A stretch of 64,000 bases of DNA, taken from positions 91,576,533 to 91,640,532 of the forward strand of contig CM048845.1 in assembly GCA_026545225.1 (NCBI GenBank). Reading direction: 5' to 3'. This document shows positions 46,501 through 59,765 of the stretch, in pieces (positions within the stretch are counted from its first letter, which is position 1; each line of letters starts with the position of its first letter). Source of the stretch: Cornus controversa (Eukaryota > Streptophyta > Magnoliopsida > Cornales > Cornaceae). The position numbers were made by a program, and so were the translations under genes. A model generated the notes under the pieces. That model was not told the origin of the DNA. It made no database searches and saw only the letters and a program-made list of their open reading frames with translations.

Positions 46501-49500
46501 TAAAAAGGAAAGGGTTTTGATTGTGTAATTCTATTTTTATAATTTCAAAATAAAAAAGGAAAGGATTTTCCTTGACTAATTCTATTTTTTTAATTGAAAA
46601 ATAAAAAAATAGTGTACCGAAATGAAAAAACTCCTTTGAACTTTTAATAGTAGTATAGTTTTTTAGTTTAAATTAAAAGGAAATGGTTTTGCTGGGTAAA
46701 ATCTATTTTTTTAATTTCAAAATAAGAAAGGAAAGGATTATGCTTGGATATTTTCTTTTTTTAATTTCAAAATAAAAAGTAAAGGGTTTTGCTTGGTTAT
46801 TTTATTTTCTTAATTTCAAAATAAAAAAGGAAATGATTTTCCTTCAGTAATTCTACTTTTTTAATTTAAAAAAAAAAAATAGTGTACTGAAATTAAAAAA
46901 CTCCTTTCTACTTCTAATAGTGGTATAGATTTTAAATTACAAAAATAAAAAGGAAAGGGTTTTGCTTGGTTATTCTAATTTTTTAATTTCAAAATAAAAC
47001 AGGAAAAGCATTTCCTTGAGTAATTCTATTTTTTTAATTTAAAAATAAAAAAGAAAGTGTACTGAAATTAAAAAACTCCTTTGTACTTTTAATAGTACTA
47101 TAGCTTTTTAGTTTCAAAATAAAAGGAAATGGTTTTGTTCGGTAAAATCTATTTTTTTAATTTCAAAATAAGAAAGGAAACGATTATGCTTGAATAATTC
47201 TATTTTTCTAATTATAAAATAAAAAAAATAGTCTACTGAAACTAAAAAATCACTTTGTAATTTTAATAGTAGTGTAGATTTTTAGTTTCAAAATAAAAGG
47301 AAAGGGTTTTGCTGGTTAAAATCTATTTTTTTAAATCTATTTGAAATTTAAAAAATAAAAAGAAAAGGGTTTTGATTGTGTAATTCTATTTTTTTCATTT
47401 CAAAATAAAAAAGGAAAGGATTTTCATTCAGTAATTCTAATTTTTTAATTTAAAAATAAAAAAATAGTGTACTGAATTTAAAAAATCCCTTTGCACTTTT
47501 AATATTAGTATAGATTTTAAATTTCAAAAATAAAAAGGAAAGGGTTTTGATTGTGTGAATCTATTTTTATAATTTCAAAACAAAAAAGAAAGGATTTTAC
47601 TTGACTAATTCTATTTTTTTTATTTAAAAATAGTAAAATAGTGTACTGAAATTAAAAATCCCTTTGTACTTTTAATAGTGGTATAGATTTTAATTTTCAA
47701 AAATAAAAAAGAAATGATTTTGCTTGGTTATTCTGTTTTTTTAATTGTAAAATAAAAAAGGAAAGGATTTTCTTTGAGTAATTCTATTTTTTTAACTTAA
47801 AAATTAAAAAAATAGTGTACTGAAATTAAAAAACTCCTTTGTACTTTTAACAGTAGTATAGATTTTATATTTCAAAAATAAAAAGAAAAGGGTTTTGCTT
47901 GGTTATTCTATTTTTTTAATTTCAAAGTAGAAAAGGAAAGATTTTTTTGGAGTAATTCAATTTTTTTAATTTAAAAATAAAAAAATAGTGTACTGAAATT
48001 GAAAAATCCCTTTGTACTTTTAATTAAAAAATTCTTTTCTACTTTTAATAGTAGTTTAGATTTTAAATTTAAAAAATAGAAAGGAAAGGGTTTTGATTGT
48101 GTAATTCTAATTTTTTAATTTCAAAATAAGGAAGGAAAAGATTTTCCTTCAGTAATTCTACTTTTTTAATTTCAAAATAAATAAATAGTGTACTGAAATT
48201 GAAAAATCCCTTTGTACTTTTAATATTAGTATAGATTTTAAATTTCAAAAAGAAAAAGGAAAGGGTTTTGATTGTGTAATTCTATTTTTATAATTTCAAA
48301 ATAAAAAAGAGATGGATTTTCCTTGAGTAATTTTTTTTTTTTAGTTTAAAAATAAAAAAATAGTGTACTGAAATTAAAAATCAATTTGTACTTTTAATAG
48401 TGGTATAGTTTCAAAATAAAATGATAGGGTTTTGTAGGGTAAAATTTATTTTTTAATTTTGAAATAAAAAAACAGTGTACTGAACCCTAAACCCTGAAAT
48501 TAAAATTAAAGGATTTTTTTTTATTGATTCAATTTTTTAATTTAAAAATAAAAAAACAGTGTACTGAAATTAAAAAACTCCTTTCTATTTTTAATAGTAC
48601 TATAGATTTTAAATTTCAAAAATAAAAAGGAAAGGGTTTTGATTGTGTAATTCTATTTTTTTTAATTTCAAAATAATAAAGGAAAGAATTTTCCTTGAAA
48701 AATTCATTGTTTCTAATTTAAAAATAAAAAGATAGTGTACTGAAATAAAAAAAACTCCTTTATACTTTTAAGAGTCGTATAGATTTTAAATTTCAAAAAT
48801 AAAAAGGAAAGGATCTTGCTTGGTTATTCTATTTTTTTAATTTCAAAGTAAAAAAGGAAAGGATTTTCCTTGAATAATTCAATTTTTCTAATTTAAAAAT
48901 AAAAAAATAGTGCACTTAAATTAAAAAATCCTTTAGTACTTTTAATGGTACTATAGATTTTAAATTTCAAAAATAAAAAAGAAAGGGTTTTGCTTGGTTA
49001 TTCTGTTTTTTTAATTTCAAAATAAAAAATGAAAGGATTTTCCTTGAATAATTCTATTTTTTTATTTTAAAAATAAAAAAATAGTGTACTGAAATGAAAA
49101 AACTCTTTGTACTTTTAATAGTAGTATAAATTTTAAATTTAAAAAATAAAAAGGGAAAGGTTTGATTCTGTAATTCTATTTTTCTAATTTCAAAATAAAA
49201 AGGAAAGGAATTTCCTTGAGTAATTCTTTTTTTTTTAATTTAAAAGTAAGAAAAGGAAAGGATTATGCTTCAAATAATTCTATTTTTTGAATTTAAAAAT
49301 AAAAAAATAGTTTACTAAAACTAAAAAATCACTTTGTACTTCTAATAGTAGTATAGATATCTAGTTTCAAAATAAAATGATAGGGTTTTCTATGGTATAA
49401 TTTATTTTTTTAATTTTGAAATTAAAATTAAAGTATTTTTTCTTATTAGTTGAATTTTTTAGTTTAAAAATAAAAAAATAGTGTACTGAAATTAAAAAAC

Positions 49501-50930
49501 TCATTTGTACTTTTAATAGTAGTATAGATTTTAAATTTAAAAAAAAAAAGGAAAGGGTTTTGATTTTGTAATTCTATTTTTCTAATTTCAAAATAAAAAA
49601 GGAAACGAATTTTCTTGAGAAATTTTATTTTTTTAATTTATAAATAAGAAAAATAGTCTACTGAAAATAAAAACTCCTTTGTACTTTTAACAATAGTATA
49701 GTTTTTAGTTTTAAAATAAAAGGAAATGGTTTTGCTGGGTAAAATCTATTTTTTTAATTTCAAAATAAGAAAGGAAAGGATTATGCTTGAATAATTCTAT
49801 TTTTTGAATTTAAAAATAAAAAAATAGTGTTCTGAAACTAAAAAATCACTTTGTACTTCTAATAGTAGTATAGATTTCTAGTTCCAAAATAAAATGATAG
49901 GGTTTTGTATGGTAAAATTTATTTTTTTAATTTTGAAATTAAAATTAAAGGATTTTTTTTTATTAATTCAATTTTTTAGTTTAAAAATAAAAAAACAGTG
50001 TACTGAAATTAAAAACTCCTTTGTATTTTTAATAGTACTATAGATTTTAAATTTCAAAAAGAAAAAGTAAAGAGTTTTGATTGTGTAATACTATTTTTTT
50101 TAATTTCAAAATAATGAAAGAATTTTCCTTGAAAAATCTTTTTTTCTAATTTCAAAATTAAAAATTAGTGTACTGAAATAAAAAAATCTCCTTTGTACTT
50201 TTAAGAGTCGTATAGATTTTAAATTTCAAAAATAAAAAGTAAAGAGTTTTGCTTGGTTATTCTATTTTTTTAATTTCAATGTAAAAAAGGAAAGGATTTT
50301 CCTTGAATAATTCAAGTTTTCTAATTTAAAAATAAAAAAATAGTGCACTTAAATTAAAAAATCCTTTAGTACTTTTAATGGTACTATAGATTTTAAATTT
50401 CAAAAATAAAAAGAAAGGGTTTTGCTTGGTTATTCTGTTTTTTTAATTTCAAAATAAAAAAGGAAAGGATTTTTCCTTGAGTAATTCTATTTTTTTGATT
50501 TAAAAATAAAAAAATAGCGTACTGAAATTAAAAAAACTCTTTGTACTTTTAATAGTAGTATAAATTTTAAATTTAAAAAATAAAAAGGGAAGGGTTTTGA
50601 TTTTGTAATTCTATTTTTCTAATTTCAAACTAAAAAAGGAAAGGAATTTCGTTGAGTAATTTTTTTTTTTTAATTTCAAAGTAAGAAAAGGAAAGGATTT
50701 TCCTTGACTAATTCTATTTTTTTAATTTAAAAATAAAAAAATAGTGTACTGAAATTAAAAAACTCTTTGTACTTTTAATAGTACTATAAATTTTAAATTT
50801 AAAATATAAAAAGGAAAGGGTTTTGATTTTGTAATTCTATTTTTTTAATTTCAAAATAAGGAAAATAATGTACTGAAATTAAAAACTATTTTGCACTTTT
50901 AACAGTAGTATAGTCTTTTAGTTTCGAAAT

Positions 50931-52788
50931 AAAAGGAAATGGTTTTGCTTGGTAAAATCTATTTTTTTAATTTCAAAATAAGAAAGGAAAGGATTATGCT
51001 TGAATAATTCTATTTTTTGAATTTAAAAATAAAAAAATAGTGTACTGAAACTAAAAAATCACTTTGTACTTCTAATATTAGTATAGATTTTTAGTTTCAA
51101 AATAAAATGATAGGGTTTTGTCTGGTAAAATTTATTTTTTTTATTTTTAAATTCAAAAAATAGAATTACTGAAATTAAAAAATTCTTTGTACTTTTAATA
51201 GTAGTATAAATTTTAAATTTCGAAAATAAAAAGGAAAAGGTTTTGCTTGGTTATTCTATTTTTTAAATTTCAAAGTAAAAAAGTAAAGGATTTTCCTTGA
51301 ATAATTAAATTTTTCTAATTTAAAAATATAAAAATAGTGTACTGAAATTAAAAAACTCTTTGAACTTTTAATCGTAGTATAAAATTTAAATATAAAAAAT
51401 AAAAAGGGAAGGGTTTTGATTTTGTAATTCTATTTTTCTAATTTCAAACTAAAAAAGGAAAGGAATTTCCTTGAGTAATTTTTTTTTTTTTTAATTTAAA
51501 AGTAAGAAAAGGAAAGGATTATGCTTCAAATAATTCTATTTTTAGAATTTCAAAATAAAAAAATAGTTTACTGAAACTAAAAAATCACTTTGTACTTCTA
51601 ATAATAGTATAGATTTCTAGTTTCAAAATAAAATGATAGGGTTTTGTATGGTTAAATTTATTTTTTTAATTTTGAAATTAAAATTAAAGGATTTTTTTTT
51701 ATTAATTGAATTTTTTAGTTTAAAAATAAAAAGATAGTGTACTGAAATAAAAAAAACTCATTTGTACTTTTAACAGTGGTATAGATTTTAAATTTCAAAA
51801 ATAAAAAGGAAAAGATTTTGCTTGGTTATTCTATTTTTTTAATTTCAAAGTAAAAAAGGAAAGAATTTTCCTTGAATAATTCAATTTTTCTAATTTAAAA
51901 ATAAAAAAATAGTGCACTGAAATTAAAAAATCCCTTAGTACTTTTAATGGTACTATAGATTTTAAATTTGAAAAATAAAAAGGAAAGGATTTTGTTTGGT
52001 TATTCTGTTTTTTTAATTTCAAAATAAAAAAGGAAAGGATTTTCCTTGAGTAATTCTATTTTTTTAATTTAAAAATAAAAAAATAGTATACTGAAATTAA
52101 AAAACTCTTTGTACTTTTAATAGTAGTATAAATTTTAAATTTAAAAAATAAAAAGGGAAGGGTTTTGATTTTGTAATTCTATTTTTCTAATTTCAAAATA
52201 AAATAGGAAAGGAATTTCCTTGAGTAATTCTTTTTTTTTTTTAATTTAAAAGTAAGAAAAGGAAAGGATTATGCTTCAAATAATTCTATTATTTGAATTT
52301 AAAAATAAAAAAATAGTGTGCTAAAACTAAAAAATCACTTTGTACTTCTAATAGTAGTATAGATTTATAGTTTAAAATAAAATGATATGGTTTTCTAGGG
52401 TAAAATTTATTTTTTAATTTTGAAATTAAAATTAAACGATTTTTTTTTATTAGTTGAATTTTTTACTTTAAAAATAAAAAAACAGTGTACTGAAATTAAA
52501 AAACTCTTTTGCACTTTTAATAGTAGTATAGATTTTAAATTTAAAAAATAAAAAGGAAAGGGTTTTGATTTTGTAATTCTTTTTTTTTTAATTTCAAAAT
52601 AAGGAAAATAATGTACTGAAATTAAAAAACTCTTTTGTACTTTTAATAGTACTATAGATTTTAAATTTAAAATATAAAAAGGAAAGGGTTTTCATTTTGT
52701 AATTCTATTTTTTTAATTTCAAAATAAGGAAAATAATGTACTGAAATTAAAAACTATTTTGCACTTTTAACAGTAGTATAGTCTTTTA
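50931..52788. repeat. satellite higher-order repeat, 1858-bp variant
   Basis: Bounded by consecutive copies of the marker GTTTCGAA (50931 and 52789). It is about 344 bp, or two monomers, longer than the standard 1514-bp unit. It is less homogeneous than copies to its right. Confidence 0.75.
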
Positions 52789-54302
52789 GTTTCGAAGTAA
52801 AAGGAAATGGTTTTGCTTGGTAAAATCTATTTTTTTAATTTCAAAATAAGAAAGGAAAGGATTATGCTTGAATAATTCTATTTTTTGAATTTAAAAATAA
52901 AAAAATAGTGTACTGAAACTAAAAAATCACTTTGTACTTCTAATAGTAGTATAGATTTTTAGTTTCAAAATAAAATGATAGGGTTTTGTTTGGTAAAATT
53001 TATTTTTTTAATTTTGAAATTAAAATTAAAGGATTTTTTTTTATTAATTCAATTTTTTAGTTTAAAAATAAAAAAACAGTGTACTGAAATTAAAAAACTC
53101 CTTTGTATTTTTAATAGTACTATAGATTTTAAATTTCAAAAATAAAAAGGAAAGGGTTTTGCTTGGTTATTCTATTTTTTTAATTTCAAAGTAAAAAGGA
53201 AAAGATTTTCCTTGAATAATTCAATTTTTCTAATTTAAAAATAAAAAAATAGTGCACTGAAATTAAAAAATCCTTTAGTACTTTTAATGGTACTATAGAT
53301 TTTAAATTTCAAAAATAAAAAGGAAAGGGTTTTGCTTGGTTATTCTGTTTTTTTAATTTCAAAATAAAAAAGGAAAGGATTTTCCTTGACTAATTCTATT
53401 TTTTTAATTTAAAAATAAAAAAATAGTGTACTGAAATTAAAAAACTCTTTGTACTTTTAATAGTAGTATAAATTTTAAATTTCAAAAGTAAAAAGCAAAG
53501 GGTTTTGCTTGGTTATTCTATTTTTTTAATTTCAAAGTAAAAAAGTAAAGGATTTTCCTTGAATAATTCAATTTTTCTAATTTAAAAATAAAAAAATAGT
53601 GTACTGAAATTAAAAAAACTCTTTGAACTTTTAATCGTAGTATAAAATTTAAATTTAAAAAATAAAAAGGGAAGGGTTCTGATTTTGTAATTCTATTTTT
53701 CTAATTTCAAAATAAAATAGGAAAGGAATTTCCTTGAGTAATTCTTTTTTTTTTTTAATTTAAAAGTAAGAAAAGGAAAGGATTATGCTTCAAATAATTC
53801 TATTATTTGAATTTAAAAATAAAAAAATAGTGTGCTAAAACTAAAAAATCACTTTGTACTTCTAATAGTAGTATAGATTTATAGTTTAAAATAAAATGAT
53901 ATGGTTTTCTAGGGTAAAATTTATTTTTTAATTTTGAAATTAAAATTAAACGATTTTTTTTTATTAGTTGAATTTTTTACTTTAAAAATAAAAAAACAGT
54001 GTACTGAAATTAAAAAACTCTTTTGCACTTTTAATAGTAGTATAGATTTTAAATTTAAAAAATAAAAAGGAAAGGGTTTTGATTTTGTAATTCTTTTTTT
54101 TTTAATTTCAAAATAAGGAAAATAATGTACTGAAATTAAAAAACTCTTTTGTACTTTTAATAGTACTATAGATTTTAAATTTAAAATATAAAAAGGAAAG
54201 GGTTTTGATTTTGTAATTCTATTTTTTTAATTTCAAAATAAGGAAAATAATGTACTGAAATTAAAAACTATTTTGCACTTTTAACAGTAGTATAGTCTTT
54301 TA
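52789..54302. repeat. satellite higher-order repeat, 1514 bp, copy A
   Basis: A 9-unit block measured between GTTTCGAA markers. Unit lengths along one full period (52911-54425) are 171, 173, 174, 173, 231, 169, 126, 125 and 172 bp, which sum to 1514. Confidence 0.88.
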
Positions 54303-55817
54303 GTTTCGAAGAAAAAGGAAATGGTTTTGCTTGGTAAAATCTATTTTTTTAATTTCAAAATAAGAAAGGAAAGGATTATGCTTGAATAATTCTATTTTTT
54401 GAATTTAAAAATAAAAAAATAGTGTACTGAAACTAAAAAATCACTTTGTACTTCTAATAGTAGTATAGATTTTTAGTTTCAAAATAAAATGATAGGGTTT
54501 TGTTTGGTAAAATTTATTTTTTTAATTTTGAAATTAAAATTAAAGGATTTTTTTTTATTAATTCAATTTTTTAGTTTAAAAATAAAAAAACAGTGTACTG
54601 AAATTAAAAAACTCCTTTGTATTTTTAATAGTACTATAGATTTTAAATTTCAAAAATAAAAAGGAAAGGGTTTTGCTTGGTTATTCTATTTTTTTAATTT
54701 CAAAGTAAAAAGGAAAAGATTTTCCTTGAATAATTCAATTTTTCTAATTTAAAAATAAAAAAATAGTGCACTGAAATTAAAAAATCCTTTAGTACTTTTA
54801 ATGGTACTATAGATTTTAAATTTCAAAAATAAAAAGGAAAGGGTTTTGCTTGGTTATTCTGTTTTTTTAATTTCAAAATAAAAAAGGAAAGGATTTTCCT
54901 TGACTAATTCTATTTTTTTAATTTAAAAATAAAAAAATAGTGTACTGAAATTAAAAAACTCTTTGTACTTTTAATAGTAGTATAAATTTTAAATTTCAAA
55001 AGTAAAAAGCAAAGGGTTTTGCTTGGTTAGTCTATTTTTTTAATTTCAAAGTAAAAAAGTAAAGGATTTTCCTTGAATAATTCAATTTTTATAATTTAAA
55101 AATAAAAAAATAGTGTACTGAAATTAAAAAAACTCTTTGAACTTTTAATCGTAGTATAAATTTTAAATTTAAAAAATAAAAAGGGAAGGGTTCTGATTTT
55201 GTAATTCTATTTTTCTAATTTCAAAATAAAATAGGAAAGGAATTTCCTTGAGTAATTCTTTTTTTTTTTTAATTTAAAAGTAAGAAAAGGAAAGGATTAT
55301 GCTTCAAATAATTCTATTATTTGAATTTAAAAATAAAAAAATAGTGTGCTAAAACTAAAAAATCACTTTGTACTTCTAATAGTAGTATAGATTTATAGTT
55401 TAAAATAAAATGATATGGTTTTCTAGGGTAAAATTTATTTTTTAATTTTGAAATTAAAATTAAACGATTTTTTTTTATTAGTTGAATTTTTTACTTTAAA
55501 AATAAAAAAACAGTGTACTGAAATTAAAAAACTCTTTTGCACTTTTAATAGTAGTATAGATTTTAAATTTAAAAAATAAAAAGGAAAGGGTTTTGATTTT
55601 GTAATTCTTTTTTTTTTAATTTCAAAATAAGGAAAATAATGTACTGAAATTAAAAAACTCTTTTGTACTTTTAATAGTACTATAGATTTTAAATTTAAAA
55701 TATAAAAAGGAAAGGGTTTTGATTTTGTAATTCTATTTTTTTAATTTCAAAATAAGGAAAATAATGTACTGAAATTAAAAACTATTTTGCACTTTTAACA
55801 GTAGTATAGTCTTTTAG
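54303..55817. repeat. satellite higher-order repeat, ~1515 bp, copy B
   Basis: Same unit order as the preceding block, with only scattered substitutions: GAAGAAAAAGG for GAAGTAAAAGG at the marker, and TTAGTC for TTATTC near 55027. Confidence 0.88.
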
Positions 55818-58251
55818 TTTCGAAATAAAAGGAAATGGTTTTGCTTGGTAAAATCTATTTTTTTAATTTCAAAATAAGAAAGGAAAGGATTATGCTTGAA
55901 TAATTCTATTTTTTGAATTTAAAAATAAAAAAATAGTGTACTGAAACTAAAAAATCACTTTGTACTTCTAATAGTAGTATAGATTTTTAGTTTCAAAATA
56001 AAATGATAGGGTTTTGTTTGGTAAAATTTATTTTTTTAATTTTGAAATTAAAATTAAAGGATTTTTTTTTATTAATTCAATTTTTTAGTTTAAAAATAAA
56101 AAAACAGTGTACTGAAATTAAAAAACTCCTTTGTATTTTTAATAGTACTATAGATTTTAAATTTCAAAAATAAAAAGGAAAGGGTTTTGCTTGGTTATTC
56201 TGTTTTTTTAATTTCAATATAAAAAAGGAAAGGATTTTCCTTGACTAATTCTATTTTTTTAATTTAAAAATAAAAAAATAGTGTACTGAAATTAAAAAAC
56301 TCTTTGTACTTTTAATAGTAGTATAAATTTTAAATTTCAAAAGTAAAAAGGAAAGGGTTTTGCTTGGTTATTCTATTTTTTTAATTTCAAAGTAAAAAAG
56401 TAAAGGATTTTCCTTGAATAATTCAATTTTTCTAATTTAAAAATAAAAAAATAGTGCACTGAAATTAAAAAATCACTTAGTACTTTTAATGGTACTATAT
56501 ATTTTAAATTTCAAAAATAAAAAGGAAAGGGTTTTTGTTTGGTTATTCTGTTTTTTTAATTTCAAAATAAAAAAGGAAAGGATTTTCCTTGACTAATTCT
56601 ATTTTTTTAATTTAAAAATAAAAAAATAGTGTACTGAAATTAAAAAACTCTTTGTACTTTTAATAGTAGTATAAATTTTAAATTTCAAAAGTAAAAAGGA
56701 AAGGGTTTTGCTTGGTTATTCTATTTTTTTAATTTCAAAGTAAAAAAGTAAAGGATTTTCCTTGAATAATTCAATTTTTCTAATTTAAAAATAAAAAAAT
56801 AGTGTACTGAAATTAAAAAAACTCTTTGAACTTTTAATCGTATTATAAAATTTAAATTTAAAAAATAAAAAGGGAAGGGTTTTGATTTTGTAATTCTATT
56901 TTTCTAATTTCAAACTAAAAAAGGAAAGGAATTTCCTTGAGTAATTTTTTTTTTTTAATTTAAAAGTAAGAAAAGGAAAGGATTATGCTTCAAATAATTC
57001 TATTTTTAGAATTTCAAAATAAAAAAATAGTTTACTGAAACTAAAAAATCACTTTGTACTTCTAATAATAGTATAGATTTCTATTTTCAAAATAAAATGA
57101 TAGGGTTTTGTATGGTAAAATTTATTTTTTTAATTTTGAAATTAAAATTAAAGGATTTTTTTTTATTAATTGAATTTTTTAGTTTAAAAATAAAAAGATA
57201 GTGTACTGAAATAAAAAAACTCCTTTGTACTTTTAACAGTGGTATAGATTTTAAATTTCAAAAATAAAAAGGAAAAGATTTTGCTTGGTTATTCTATTTT
57301 TTTAATTTCAAAGTAAAAAAGGAAAGAATTTTCCTTGAATAATTCAATTTTTCTAATTTAAAAATAAAAAAATAGTGCACTGAAATTAAAAAATCCCTTA
57401 GTACTTTTAATGGTACTATATATTTTAAATTTCAAAAATAAAAAGGAAAGGGTTTTTGTTTGGTTATTCTGTTTTTTTAATTTCAAAATAAAGAAGGAAA
57501 GGATTTTCCTTGAGTAATTCTATTTTTTTAATTTAAAAATAAAAAAATAGTGTACTGAAATTAAAAAAACTCTTTGAACTTTTAATCGTAGTATAAAATT
57601 TAAATTTAAAAAATAAAAAGGGAAGGGTTTTGATTTTGTAATTCTATTTTTCTAATTTCAAAATAAAATAGGAAAGGAATTTCCTTGAGTAATTCTTTTT
57701 TTTTTTAATTTAAAAGTAAGAAAAGGAAAGGATTATGCTTCAAATAATTCTATTATTTGAATTTAAAAATAAAAAAATAGTGTGCTAAAACTAAAAAATC
57801 ACTTTGTACTTCTAATAGTAGTATAGATTTATAGTTTAAAATAAAATGATATGGTTTTCTAGGGTAAAATTTATTTTTTAATTTTGAAATTAAAATTAAA
57901 CGATTTTTTTTTATTAGTTGAATTTTTTACTTTAAAAATAAAAAAACAGTGTACTGAAATTAAAAAACTCTTTTGCACTTTTAATAGTAGTATAGATTTT
58001 AAATTTAAAAAATAAAAAGGAAAGGGTTTTGATTTTGTAATTCTTTTTTTTTTAATTTCAAAATAAGGAAAATAATGTACTGAAATTAAAAACTCTTTTG
58101 TACTTTTAATAGTACTATAGATTTTAAATTTAAAATATAAAAAGGAAAGGGTTTTGATTTTGTAATTCTATTTTTTTAATTTCAAAATAAGGAAAATAAT
58201 GTACTGAAATTAAAAACTATTTTGCACTTTTAACAGTAGTATAGTCTTTTA
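55818..58251. repeat. satellite higher-order repeat, 2434-bp variant
   Basis: Same frame with about 920 bp extra, equal to four ~172-bp units plus one 231-bp unit. The extra part includes the TATTTTTAGAATTTCAAAAT variant (about 57000). Confidence 0.85.
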
Positions 58252-59765
58252 GTTTCGAAATAAAAGGAAATGGTTTTGCTTGGTAAAATCTATTTTTTTA
58301 ATTTCAAAATAAGAAAGGAAAGGATTATGCTTGAATAATTCTATTTTTTGAATTTAAAAATAAAAAAATAGTGTACTGAAACTAAAAAATCACTTTGTAC
58401 TTCTAATAGTAGTATAGATTTTTAGTTTCAAAATAAAATGATAGGGTTTTGTTTGGTAAAATTTATTTTTTTAATTTTGAAATTAAAATTAAAGGATTTT
58501 TTTTTATTAATTCAATTTTTTAGTTTAAAAATAAAAAAACAGTGTACTGAAATTAAAAAACTCCTTTGTATTTTTAATAGTACTATAGATTTTAAATTTC
58601 AAAAATAAAAAGGAAAGGGTTTTGCTTGGTTATTCTATTTTTTTAATTTCAAAGTAAAAAGGAAAAGATTTTCCTTGAATAATTCAATTTTTCTAATTTA
58701 AAAATAAAAAAATAGTGCACTGAAATTAAAAAATCCTTTAGTACTTTTAATGGTACTATAGATTTTAAATTTCAAAAATAAAAAGGAAAGGGTTTTGCTT
58801 GGTTATTCTGTTTTTTTAATTTCAAAATAAAAAAGGAAAGGATTTTCCTTGACTAATTCTATTTTTTTAATTTAAAAATAAAAAAATAGTGTACTGAAAT
58901 TAAAAAACTCTTTGTACTTTTAATAGTAGTATAAATTTTAAATTTCAAAAGTAAAAAGCAAAGGGTTTTGCTTGGTTAGTCTATTTTTTTAATTTCAAAG
59001 TAAAAAAGTAAAGGATTTTCCTTGAATAATTCAATTTTTATAATTTAAAAATAAAAAAATAGTGTACTGAAATTAAAAAAACTCTTTGAACTTTTAATCG
59101 TAGTATAAATTTTAAATTTAAAAAATAAAAAGGGAAGGGTTCTGATTTTGTAATTCTATTTTTCTAATTTCAAAATAAAATAGGAAAGGAATTTCCTTGA
59201 GTAATTCTTTTTTTTTTTTAATTTAAAAGTAAGAAAAGGAAAGGATTATGCTTCAAATAATTCTATTATTTGAATTTAAAAATAAAAAAATAGTGTGCTA
59301 AAACTAAAAAATCACTTTGTACTTCTAATAGTAGTATAGATTTATAGTTTAAAATAAAATGATATGGTTTTCTAGGGTAAAATTTATTTTTTAATTTTGA
59401 AATTAAAATTAAACGATTTTTTTTTATTAGTTGAATTTTTTACTTTAAAAATAAAAAAACAGTGTACTGAAATTAAAAAACTCTTTTGCACTTTTAATAG
59501 TAGTATAGATTTTAAATTTAAAAAATAAAAAGGAAAGGGTTTTGATTTTGTAATTCTTTTTTTTTTAATTTCAAAATAAGGAAAATAATGTACTGAAATT
59601 AAAAAACTCTTTTGTACTTTTAATAGTACTATAGATTTTAAATTTAAAATATAAAAAGGAAAGGGTTTTGATTTTGTAATTCTATTTTTTTAATTTCAAA
59701 ATAAGGAAAATAATGTACTGAAATTAAAAACTATTTTGCACTTTTAACAGTAGTATAGTCTTTTA
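58252..59765. repeat. satellite higher-order repeat, 1514 bp, copy C
   Basis: Standard 9-unit block, nearly identical to copy B, including the same CAATTTTTATAATTT and GTATAAATTTTAAATTT variants. Confidence 0.88.

Noticed and set aside
48482..48495. Telomere-like GAACCCTAAACCCT inside the satellite
   Set aside because: Only about one and a half CCCTAAA units and not repeated in neighbouring monomers. It reads as a small local duplication of ACTGAA-type sequence rather than an interstitial telomere.
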